From assembly GCA_017517665.1 (NCBI GenBank), contig JAFWYP010000001.1, positions 1 to 64,000 on the forward strand: DNA of 64,000 nt. Direction: 5' to 3'. This DNA is from Clostridia bacterium. GTDB taxonomy: Bacteria > Bacillota > Clostridia > Oscillospirales > Acutalibacteraceae. The notes beneath the pieces are model-generated. The model searched no databases. It saw nothing but the letters and a program-made list of their open reading frames with translations, and was not told the origin of the DNA. Positions 15,611-22,758 of this stretch are shown here, in pieces. The translations under genes were made by a program, and so were the position numbers. The stretch's first letter is position 1, and every line of letters begins with the position of its first letter.

Positions 15611-15616
15611 ATTGCC

Positions 15617-18052
15617 TTATATGAATTTGTATTCTCCGTTTTCAACCGTGCACACATATTTGTTGCCTGCAACAAGCTTGCCTTCAAGCATTTCCTCGGA
15701 AAGCTTATCTTCGATTTTTTGCTGAATTGCTCTGCGCAGAGGTCTTGCACCGTAAACGGGGTCAAACCCGGCTTTCCCGATTTCTTCAACCGCTTCATCA
15801 GAGAATTCAAGCTCAAAATCAAGCTCTTTGACTCGTTTTGAAAGTCCCGAAAGCATTCTGCGTGCGATTTCATTGATGTCATCCTGTTTAAGCTGACGGA
15901 AAACGATGATATCGTCAACTCTGTTGAGAAATTCGGGTCTGAATACATTTTTAAGTTCACCCATGACCGCCTCGCGGATTTTCTTTTCGTCGGCGGTTTC
16001 CGATTTATCGGCGGCAAAGCCGAGGACACCCTGACCGCTTTGCGAAATCTTCTTTGCGCCGACATTTGATGTCATTATGATGATGCAGTTTTTGAAATCA
16101 ACTCTTCTGCCCTGCGAATCGGTGAGAATGCCGTCCTCAAGAATCTGAAGAAGCATATTGAAAACATCGGGATGAGCTTTTTCTATTTCATCAAAAAGAA
16201 CAACAGAATAAGGTCTGCGGCGGACTTTTTCGGTAAGCTGACCGCCTTCTTCATAGCCTACATATCCGGGAGGCGAACCGACGAGTCTTGAAACCGTGTG
16301 CTTTTCCATATATTCGGACATATCAAGCCTTATCATCGCATTTTCATCGCCGAACATCGAAGCGGCAAGAGTTTTGCAAAGCTCCGTTTTGCCGACACCC
16401 GTCGGACCGAGGAAGATGAATGAGCCCGTAGGTCTTTTCGGGTCTTTAAGACCTGCTCTGCCTCTGCGGATTGCCCTTGCAACGGCGCTTACCGCTTCAT
16501 CCTGACCTACTATTCTCTGATGAAGCTCCTCTTCCATATGAAGAAGCCTCTGACTTTCCTCCTGAGTAAGCTGAACAACGGGGATTCCTGTCCACTGCGA
16601 AACAATATCAGCAATTTCCTTCTCGCTTACTTCGCCTGTTGAATGACTGCTTTTTTCTTTCCAGATACGGCGTTCGTTTTCGAGTTCTTTTGCAATTTTA
16701 TTTTTCTCATCTCTTAATGCGGCGGCATGCTCGAAATCCTGAGAATTAACTGCCGACTGCATTTCTTCGTTGAGAGACTTGACTTTATCTTCAAGTTCTT
16801 TCAAATCGGGCGGCGCGGTAAATGCTTTGAGACGCACTCTTGATGCCGCTTCGTCAACAAGGTCGATTGCCTTGTCCGGCAGATATCTGTCACCGATATA
16901 ACGCGATGACATTTTCACGGCGGCAAGAATTGCACCGTCTGTTATTCTGACCTTGTGATGTGCTTCATATTTGTCGCGCAGACCTTTGAGAATTTCAACA
17001 GCTTCTTCCTCTGTGGGCTCGCCGACGGTAACGGGCTGAAATCTTCTTTCAAGCGCAGAGTCCTTTTCGATGTGCTTTCTGTATTCCTCAAGCGTTGTTG
17101 CACCGATTACCTGAAGCTCACCTCTTGCAAGAGAGGGCTTGAGAATGTTTGCGGCATCAACCGCGCCTTCTGCCGAGCCTGCACCGATAAGAGTATGAAC
17201 CTCATCTATGAAAAGAATTATATCGCCTGCTTTTTTGACTTCGTCAATGGCATTTCTTATTCTTTCTTCAAAATCACCTCTGTATTTTGTGCCTGCAACC
17301 ATACCCGTGAGGTCAAGGGTGATTATGCGCTTGTTTCTTAAGAGTTCGGGAACTTCACCCGTAGCTATTTTAAGCGCGAGTCCCTCTGCAATTGCGGTTT
17401 TGCCGACACCGGGTTCACCGATAAGGCAGGGGTTATTCTTAGTTCGTCTGCTTAAAATCTGAATAACTCTTTCTATTTCTTTGTGTCTGCCGATAACGGG
17501 GTCAATTCTTCCCTGAGTTGCAAGAACGGTCAGATCCCTGCCGAATTGGCTGAGAGTGGGAGTGTCCGATTTTTCTTTTGTATCATTTTTGTGATTGCCC
17601 GAGGGTGAGGAGGTGCTTCCGAGTGCATTGGTAAGGTCACGGAGAAGCTCCTGAGGCTGAATGCCCATGCTTGCGAGAATTTCTGTTGCCGCACCTGTAC
17701 CTTCTCGGATTATTCCCATCAGAATATGCTCCGTTCCGATGTAAGAATGCCCCATGCCTCTGCCCTGCATAATTGCAGTATCAATAATGTTTTTGGCTCT
17801 CGGTGTGAAATCGTTGGGCGAGAGCACGGTTGGCGAGCCTATGCCCATGTTGTTTTTAATTATCGCTTCAACCTCGCCGTAGCTTATCTTCTTTGCGGAA
17901 AGGGCGGTGTATGCCATGCCGCCGCTTTCCTTGAGCAGACCGAGCAGAATGTGCTCGCTGCCCACATATGTGTGACCGAGATTTTCCGCGGCTGTTATTG
18001 CATTGTTCAATGCATCGTTGGCTTTCTGAGTAAAGCCTGTAAATCTGTACAT
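15617..18052 (-). CDS. clpC: Clp protease ATP-binding subunit ClpC
   Basis: The 811-residue AAA+ unfoldase feeds substrates to ClpP and recognises arginine-phosphorylated proteins through its N-domain. Visible in order: two Clp-N repeats (about 1-145), first AAA domain with Walker A GEPGVGKTAIAEG and Walker B IILFIDEVHTLIGAG, a middle domain with a UVR motif (about 415-455) that binds McsB/MecA-type adaptors, second AAA domain with GPTGVGKTELCKT and VVLFDEIEKAHPDV, and the C-terminal D2-small domain. Length is that of ClpC, not ClpB (about 860, longer coiled middle). AGGGGGATG precedes the start. It is last in the CtsR-controlled operon and is followed by a terminator. Confidence 0.97.
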   Translation of the reverse strand: MYRFTGFTQKANDALNNAITAAENLGHTYVGSEHILLGLLKESGGMAYTALSAKKISYGEVEAIIKNNMGIGSPTVLSPNDFTPRAKNIIDTAIMQGRGMGHSYIGTEHILMGIIREGTGAATEILASMGIQPQELLRDLTNALGSTSSPSGNHKNDTKEKSDTPTLSQFGRDLTVLATQGRIDPVIGRHKEIERVIQILSRRTKNNPCLIGEPGVGKTAIAEGLALKIATGEVPELLRNKRIITLDLTGMVAGTKYRGDFEERIRNAIDEVKKAGDIILFIDEVHTLIGAGSAEGAVDAANILKPSLARGELQVIGATTLEEYRKHIEKDSALERRFQPVTVGEPTEEEAVEILKGLRDKYEAHHKVRITDGAILAAVKMSSRYIGDRYLPDKAIDLVDEAASRVRLKAFTAPPDLKELEDKVKSLNEEMQSAVNSQDFEHAAALRDEKNKIAKELENERRIWKEKSSHSTGEVSEKEIADIVSQWTGIPVVQLTQEESQRLLHMEEELHQRIVGQDEAVSAVARAIRRGRAGLKDPKRPTGSFIFLGPTGVGKTELCKTLAASMFGDENAMIRLDMSEYMEKHTVSRLVGSPPGYVGYEEGGQLTEKVRRRPYSVVLFDEIEKAHPDVFNMLLQILEDGILTDSQGRRVDFKNCIIIMTSNVGAKKISQSGQGVLGFAADKSETADEKKIREAVMGELKNVFRPEFLNRVDDIIVFRQLKQDDINEIARRMLSGLSKRVKELDFELEFSDEAVEEIGKAGFDPVYGARPLRRAIQQKIEDKLSEEMLEGKLVAGNKYVCTVENGEYKFI

Positions 18053-18087
18053 ATTTTCATCCCCCTATAAGTTCACTTTGTGAACAG

Positions 18088-19095
18088 TTATGCCAAAGCC
18101 TCTCTTACAATCTTGGCTCTGTAAGCATCCCTCAGGGCAGGTGTTGCCGTCTCGGGATTTGATGCGCTTATGGTTGCCGGCTGCATGCTGACGGTAAGCT
18201 CATTGATTTTTTCAATCGGAATATCAACAAGACCTTTTGCCGCACCGAGTCTGACAATCGAAATAAGCTCCATAAACTCGTTTGTGCTCAGAAGTCTTGC
18301 GTTTCTGAGAATACCGAATGCTCGGAAAATCTTGTCTTCCTCTGCAGGCTTTTTGATAAGTTCCGCCGCCGCGGCTCTTTCCTGTGAAATGAGCTGCAGA
18401 ACAATGGATTTGAGATTTGCGATTGCCGTTTCTTCGGTAATTCCGAGAGTAATCTGATTGCTTATCTGATACATATCTCCGATGGGCTGAGAGCCTTCGC
18501 CGTTTGCGCCTCTTATCGTAAGACCGAGCTTTGAAACGGTGTTTGCGAGCTTTGTCATCTGACCGCAGCGTGTGAGTGCAGGCAGATGAAGCATAACCGA
18601 TGCTCTCATAGCCGTGCCGAGATTTGTGGGACACTGTGTGAGATAACCGATTCTTTCGTCAAAAGCGTATTTGACCTTGCCGTCAATCATACGGTCAAGC
18701 TTGTCGGCTATATCATATGCTTCTTCAAGCGCAAGACCCGATTTCATAACCTGCAGACGGATGTGGTCCTCTTCACAGAGCATTATGCTTACACTTTCAT
18801 CCGATGAAAGAACAAGTGCGCTTCCGTCTTTTTTTGATGCGAATTCAGGGCTGATAAGGTGGCTTTCCGCAAGCGAAACAGCCTGAATTCTCGATAAATC
18901 CTTCATTTCGATATAACTGAAATCTTTTCTGTCATTCTCAAAAAGTATGCCCTTTATCAGTTCATTTACTTTGTTTTTACCGTTAATATCGAGCTTTGCG
19001 GGGAACGGAAAATCATAAAGATTTCTTGCAAGACGGATTCGTGTGCTGATAACGATATCCCCCTGGTCGCCTTTTTCAAGATACCATTTATTCAT
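18088..19095 (-). CDS. mcsB: Protein-arginine kinase McsB
   Basis: The 335-residue enzyme is of the phosphagen kinase fold and phosphorylates arginine residues, marking proteins for ClpC-ClpP. Family blocks: VISTRIRLARNLYDFPFP at the N-terminus (the STRIRLARN ATP-binding strand), DERIGYLTQCPTNLGTAMRASVMLHLP, and RGANGEGSQPIGDMYQISNQ, which carries the nucleotide-binding arginine loop. It lacks the N-terminal domain of eukaryotic creatine and arginine kinases, as McsB does. The start ATG shares one base with the mcsA stop (TAATG), so translation is coupled to its activator. Confidence 0.96.
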   Translation of the reverse strand: MNKWYLEKGDQGDIVISTRIRLARNLYDFPFPAKLDINGKNKVNELIKGILFENDRKDFSYIEMKDLSRIQAVSLAESHLISPEFASKKDGSALVLSSDESVSIMLCEEDHIRLQVMKSGLALEEAYDIADKLDRMIDGKVKYAFDERIGYLTQCPTNLGTAMRASVMLHLPALTRCGQMTKLANTVSKLGLTIRGANGEGSQPIGDMYQISNQITLGITEETAIANLKSIVLQLISQERAAAAELIKKPAEEDKIFRAFGILRNARLLSTNEFMELISIVRLGAAKGLVDIPIEKINELTVSMQPATISASNPETATPALRDAYRAKIVREALA

Positions 19096-19604
19096 TATTC
19101 TTCGCCTCCTTCAAGAGCCTTGATTTCATCTCTGATTTTTGCCGCTTCTTCAAATTCCTGCTTTGAAACAGCTTCGTTCATAGCCGCCTTGAGTTTTTCG
19201 ATTTTTTCTTCGGTTGTTTCAACCTTCGGAGTTTCGGCGGGTGCAGTGCTTACCTTGCCGCTGTGCTTGATTTTACCGTGAATTCTCTGGATTGAGGGGA
19301 GAAGACGGTCGTAGAAAGTAGTATAGCAGTCTGCACAGCCGACCCTTCCGTTGTGAACGATTTCTTCAAACGAAGTTCCGCATTTTGCGCATCTCTGTGT
19401 TTTGCCCGAGGATAATGACGGCATCATGTCGCCGAGAAATCCGCCGAAAAGCTCGGAAAGATTCAGACCGAAGCCTGAAAACATATCCGAATAACCGAGG
19501 TGCGATGCGCAGTCGGAGCAAAGATGGCTTTCTGCCATATCGCCGTTTATAATCTGTTTGATGTGGGTTGTTGCTTCATTCTTTCCGCAATTCTGACATA
19601 ACAT
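19095..19604 (-). CDS. mcsA: McsA, zinc-finger activator of McsB
   Basis: A 169-residue protein with four Cys-x2-Cys pairs (CQNC, CSDC, CAKC, CADC) forming two zinc-binding sites, and a C-terminal UVR motif (EFEEAAKIRDEIKALE) like the one in ClpC's middle domain. McsA activates McsB kinase and links it to ClpC. AAAGGA lies 9 bases before ATG 19604; an in-frame TTG at 19610 is only 3 bases from it, so the ATG is chosen. The ribosome site lies within the end of ctsR. Confidence 0.94.
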   Translation of the reverse strand: MLCQNCGKNEATTHIKQIINGDMAESHLCSDCASHLGYSDMFSGFGLNLSELFGGFLGDMMPSLSSGKTQRCAKCGTSFEEIVHNGRVGCADCYTTFYDRLLPSIQRIHGKIKHSGKVSTAPAETPKVETTEEKIEKLKAAMNEAVSKQEFEEAAKIRDEIKALEGGEE

Positions 19605-19610
19605 AATCAA

Positions 19611-20078
19611 TCATCCTTTCTGTTTTTTCTGTTCAGCTATGGTAATTAACATTTGTTTGAATATAGTTGCCCTGATTCGTTCTTTTATGGGCGAGGGGAG
19701 TGCGCGGAGTGAATTTTCTCCCGTTGCCGCAAGCAGAAGCTTAGCGCTGTATGCGTCAATTGAACCGCTGTGAAGAAGATTCATAACGTTTGCATGGCAG
19801 GTTGCGTAGTCAACCGAATCGCCGATGCAGTTTACCGTGTGCATTATCAGCGAAGGCTTATCGAGGTTTACTCTTGTTATCTTGATATATCCGCCGCCGC
19901 CTCTTCTGCTTTCAACGATATAGCCTTGCTCGGGAGTAAATCTTGAAGATATAACATAGTTTATCTGGCTCGGCACACAGCCGACCGTCTGCGCAAATTC
20001 GTTTCTCTGAATTTCCGCCATTCCGTCATCTTCAAGCATTTCAAGGAGCATTCTCGCTATCTGATTGCTTAAACTCAT
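19611..20078 (-). CDS. ctsR: CtsR, repressor of class III stress genes
   Basis: The 155-residue repressor has an N-terminal winged helix-turn-helix (about 1-70) including RFTPEQGYIVESRRGGGGYIKI: the Gly-rich RRGGGGY wing is the CtsR heat sensor and contacts DNA. The C-terminal half is the dimerisation region phosphorylated or targeted by McsB. Length matches (about 150-155). Upstream lie several AGTCAAA/GGTCAAA heptads overlapping its own promoter, so autoregulation is directly supported. First gene of the ctsR-mcsA-mcsB-clpC unit. Confidence 0.96.
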   Translation of the reverse strand: MSLSNQIARMLLEMLEDDGMAEIQRNEFAQTVGCVPSQINYVISSRFTPEQGYIVESRRGGGGYIKITRVNLDKPSLIMHTVNCIGDSVDYATCHANVMNLLHSGSIDAYSAKLLLAATGENSLRALPSPIKERIRATIFKQMLITIAEQKKQKG

Positions 20079-20111
20079 ATTATCATCTCTTTCGTTTATA
20101 TCAAATTTGAC

Positions 20112-20128
20112 TTTGACTTTCTTTGACT
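20112..20128 (-). promoter_or_regulatory. CtsR operator downstream of the ctsR -10
   Basis: On the minus strand this reads AGTCAAA-GAA-AGTCAAA, an exact match to the CtsR tandem heptad consensus (RGTCAAA-NAN-RGTCAAA). It covers the first transcribed bases of ctsR. Confidence 0.88.
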
Positions 20129-20136
20129 TTAATCAT

Positions 20137-20165
20137 ATTATAGTCAGGGAAAGTCAAAAGGTCAA
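20137..20165 (-). promoter_or_regulatory. Promoter of the ctsR operon
   Basis: Leftward TTGACC (20165-20160), 17 bp, TATAAT (20142-20137). The -35 box is itself part of a CtsR heptad, so repressor and polymerase would compete. Confidence 0.85.
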
Positions 20166-20183
20166 AGGTCAAAAAAGGTCAAA
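20152..20183 (+). promoter_or_regulatory. CtsR operator array over and upstream of the ctsR -35
   Basis: Four heptads in the same direction: AGTCAAA (20152), GGTCAAA (20160), GGTCAAA (20167) and GGTCAAA (20177). The last two are separated by AAA and form an exact consensus site (20167-20183); the first two overlap the -35 box. Confidence 0.88.
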
Positions 20184-20353
20184 TTTGATTGCTTGCATAC
20201 CGAAAATCAAAAATATCTCTGTTTTTCTTTGAAAATCTCTTGTTTTCTTTGATTTCCTGAATTCTGATTTTGTGTGAAGGTCAAGAACATTATAGACTTT
20301 TTGACTTTAAATTATTCCGTAATGTAATGATTATATCAACAGTAATAACGCTC

Positions 20354-20382
20354 TTTACTTTTTTTCTTTGTAATGATATAAT
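20354..20382 (+). promoter_or_regulatory. Promoter of the trmN6-like gene
   Basis: TTTACT (20354-20359), 17 bp, TATAAT (20377-20382). The leader is about 20 bases. Confidence 0.6.
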
Positions 20383-20410
20383 TATACAACTAATTTTTCG
20401 GAGAACTGCC

Positions 20411-21148
20411 ATGAACGAATTCAGAAAGGAATATCTCGGCTCGGGTGTAACTGCTTTTGTTTCAGATGCTCATTCATTCGGAACGGATGCTGTTTTGCTT
20501 GCAGATTTTGCAAATCCTTCAAAAAGAGCAATGTGTTGCGACCTTGGCTCAGGCTGCGGAATTATTCCGCTTCTCTGGTGCAAAAAAGAAACAGGAAAAA
20601 TAACCGCGGTTGAAATTCAGCCGCTTGGCGCAGAGCAGATAAATGCTGCAATTGAATTCAACAATCTATCAGAAAGACTCACGGCAGTCAACGCGGATTT
20701 GAAAGAGCTTAAAGGAATTGTTCCTTTCGGCTGTTTTGATGTCGTGACGATGAATCCGCCTTATAAAGCAAGCGGCGCAGGGATAGAAAGCAGAAGCGGT
20801 GCGGATAAAATTGCGAGGCATGAAACAATGTGCCTGCTTTCCGATATATGTCAGACTGCGAAGAAGCTTCTTAACTTTGGCGGCAGGCTTTGTATGTGTA
20901 TCCGTCCCGAGAGAACGGCGGAATTAATCTGTGAAATGCATTCTGCAGGTATTGAACCGAAAAGAATAAAGTTCGTTTCAAAATGTCCCGGAAAAGCACC
21001 GTGGCTTGTGCTGATTGAGGGCAGAAGAGGCGGAAAAACGGGTATAACTGTTGAACCCGAACTTTTTGTTCACGGTTCAGACGGCGGATATTCCGATGAA
21101 ATGAAAAAAATCTACGGCGACTATCTTTTGGAAAACAGAGGTGAATAG
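20411..21148 (+). CDS. TrmN6-like tRNA1(Val) adenine-37 N6-methyltransferase
   Basis: The 245-residue class I SAM-dependent methyltransferase has the SAM loop CDLGSGCGIIPLL and the N6-adenine catalytic motif NPPY in VVTMNPPYKASG. The opening EYLGSGVTAFVSDAHSFGTDAVLLADF is typical of the YfiC/TrmN6 group, which methylates A37 of tRNA1(Val). The frame stays open upstream, but CGGAGA before ATG 20411 and the promoter at 20354-20382 set this start. Its end overlaps the rsmI ribosome site, and pairing with rsmI is common in Clostridia. General methyltransferase assignment is firm; the exact tRNA target is by family. Confidence 0.85.
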   Translation: MNEFRKEYLGSGVTAFVSDAHSFGTDAVLLADFANPSKRAMCCDLGSGCGIIPLLWCKKETGKITAVEIQPLGAEQINAAIEFNNLSERLTAVNADLKELKGIVPFGCFDVVTMNPPYKASGAGIESRSGADKIARHETMCLLSDICQTAKKLLNFGGRLCMCIRPERTAELICEMHSAGIEPKRIKFVSKCPGKAPWLVLIEGRRGGKTGITVEPELFVHGSDGGYSDEMKKIYGDYLLENRGE

Positions 21149-21149
21149 C

Positions 21150-21977
21150 TTGAGCGGAATTTTATATGTTGTGGGCACACCGATAGGAAATCTCGGCGAT
21201 TTTTCTCCGAGGGCAATTGAAACCCTCAGAAACTGCGATTTTATTGCCGCGGAGGATACAAGGGTAACTCTCAAGCTTCTCAATCATTTTGAAATCAAAA
21301 AACCGATGGTCAGCTATTTTGAACATAACCGCTTTGAGAGAGGACCTGTTATTGCGGAGAGAATTTTGTCGGGCGAAAGCTGTGCACTTGTGACAGATGC
21401 GGGTATGCCTGCAATTTCCGACCCGGGTGAAGACCTTGTAAAACTCTGCATTGAAAAAGGAATTGAAATTGAAGCTGTGCCTGGTCCGTGTGCATTTGCA
21501 ACGGCTCTTGCAATTTCGGGAATGCCGTCAAAAAGATTCAGCTTTGAAGGCTTCCTTCCTGTTGATAAGTCAGACAGAAAAGAGCATATTTCATGGCTTA
21601 TCGGTGAAACGAGAACTATGATTTTCTATGAAGCGCCCCATAAGCTTGCTCAGACGCTTGCGGATTTGTATAAGGCGCTCGGTAACAGAGAAATCGCAAT
21701 CGTCAGAGAGCTTACAAAAATTCACGAGCAGGTAATAAAATCAACCCTTTCCGAGGCATCGGAGAGATATTCAAAAGAAGTAATCAAGGGTGAAATAGTG
21801 CTTATCGTCAAGGGCGCAGAGCCCGAAGAAAATGAGAGCATGACTCTTGAGCAAGCGGTGGAATATGCGATGAATCTTGTTGAAAAGGGGCAGAGCAAAA
21901 CTCAGGCGGCAAAAATTGCCGCAAAAGAAAGCGGACTCAAAAAAGGCGATATATATAAATTATTGTTAGAGGAGTAA
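21150..21977 (+). CDS. rsmI: 16S rRNA (cytidine-1402-2'-O)-methyltransferase
   Basis: About 275 residues of the tetrapyrrole-methylase fold; RsmI methylates the ribose of C1402 in the 30S decoding centre. Blocks: LYVVGTPIGNLGDFSPRAIE at the N-terminus, AAEDTRVTLKLL, LVTDAGMPAISDPGE (SAM loop), VPGPCAFATALAISG and FEGFLP. A TTG start at 21150 is chosen because GAGGTGA lies 5 bases upstream and gives MSGILYVVG, the usual family start; a GTG at 21141 overlapping the previous stop is the alternative. Coupled to the methylase gene upstream; a membrane protein gene follows after 3 bases. Confidence 0.95.
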   Translation: MSGILYVVGTPIGNLGDFSPRAIETLRNCDFIAAEDTRVTLKLLNHFEIKKPMVSYFEHNRFERGPVIAERILSGESCALVTDAGMPAISDPGEDLVKLCIEKGIEIEAVPGPCAFATALAISGMPSKRFSFEGFLPVDKSDRKEHISWLIGETRTMIFYEAPHKLAQTLADLYKALGNREIAIVRELTKIHEQVIKSTLSEASERYSKEVIKGEIVLIVKGAEPEENESMTLEQAVEYAMNLVEKGQSKTQAAKIAAKESGLKKGDIYKLLLEE

Positions 21978-21980
21978 AAA

Positions 21981-22592
21981 ATGATACAGTATTTTCTTGA
22001 AAGACCTTATCTTATTGTTATAATGCTTGCCGTTATTCTGCTTACGCTTTTTGTGTGCGTAAAGGCGGGTCAGGCAAGTGCGAAAAGATCGAAGGCAAAA
22101 GAGGCGATTATAAAGAAGCTAAAAAAAGAAAATGAGCTTCGCCGCGAATTTGCGGTGCTTACCGAAAAAACGGTTGCGGATGCAGATGAAGCGCGCCTTT
22201 TCAAAGGTGTTGCACTGAATCTCCAGAAAAAAATATCCGATGCAAATGATATGGAAGCCGAGTTTGAAAGCCTTAACGAGGCACAGCGCAATATTTATGC
22301 TCTCTCATTTGTTGTTGAAGACGGCGAAGCTGCGCTCAGCAGCTTTTTCAGAGCAAACGGTCAGCCTCTTACGGGTGCATCGCTCAATGCTGTCAAAAAG
22401 CTTTTTGACGGAGAAGTTTCCGTTGTGTTTGAAAAGGAATATAATGCGTTTGATTCGGAGAACGAGGATGTTTCCATGATTCCCGATGAAATAATTGTGC
22501 TTGACAAGAAATTTGCAGACAGCGTTTCCGCGGATGAAATCTGTCGGGTTGCAGGCAGATATATCAAAGAAAATATTGGGGAATTCATATGA
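21981..22592 (+). CDS. Single-span membrane protein with coiled coil, unknown
   Basis: A 203-residue protein with an N-terminal membrane segment (about 10-29), a basic helical coiled-coil stretch (about 32-90, ending in KKISDANDMEAEFESL) and a mixed alpha/beta C-terminal domain with many acidic residues. I do not recognise a family or active site. It sits 3 bases after rsmI within the same transcript, with a terminator after it. Topology predicts a cytoplasmic C-terminal part. Confidence 0.6.
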   Translation: MIQYFLERPYLIVIMLAVILLTLFVCVKAGQASAKRSKAKEAIIKKLKKENELRREFAVLTEKTVADADEARLFKGVALNLQKKISDANDMEAEFESLNEAQRNIYALSFVVEDGEAALSSFFRANGQPLTGASLNAVKKLFDGEVSVVFEKEYNAFDSENEDVSMIPDEIIVLDKKFADSVSADEICRVAGRYIKENIGEFI

Positions 22593-22598
22593 GTGTTG

Positions 22599-22642
22599 CA
22601 GCCTCATGTCGGCAATTTGTTGTTGATATGAGGTTGTTTTTT
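22599..22642 (+). terminator. Terminator of the trmN6-rsmI transcript
   Basis: CAGCCTCATGTC pairs with GATATGAGGTTG (12 bp with two wobble pairs) around a 14-base loop, then seven T residues. Confidence 0.8.
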
Positions 22643-22681
22643 ATGCAATTCAACGAAATGTAAAAAAATTGAAAAATAATG

Positions 22682-22710
22682 TTGACTTATGATTTTTTTG
22701 GTCATAGAAT
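22682..22710 (+). promoter_or_regulatory. Promoter of the ABC exporter operon
   Basis: TTGACT (22682-22687), 17 bp, TAGAAT (22705-22710). Confidence 0.65.
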
Positions 22711-22758
22711 GAAGTCGAAATTCCTTATAAAAATTGTGTTTTAAAAGGAGTGATAAAT

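Larger units (their letters stand above)
20079..20410. other. 332-base divergent control region of ctsR and trmN6
   Basis: It contains the ctsR promoter with two groups of CtsR heptads on the left and the separate trmN6 promoter on the right. Between them (20184-20350) is pyrimidine-rich DNA with further isolated GGTCAA/TTGACTTT fragments (near 20278 and 20298) that are too imperfect to call as sites. Confidence 0.6.
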
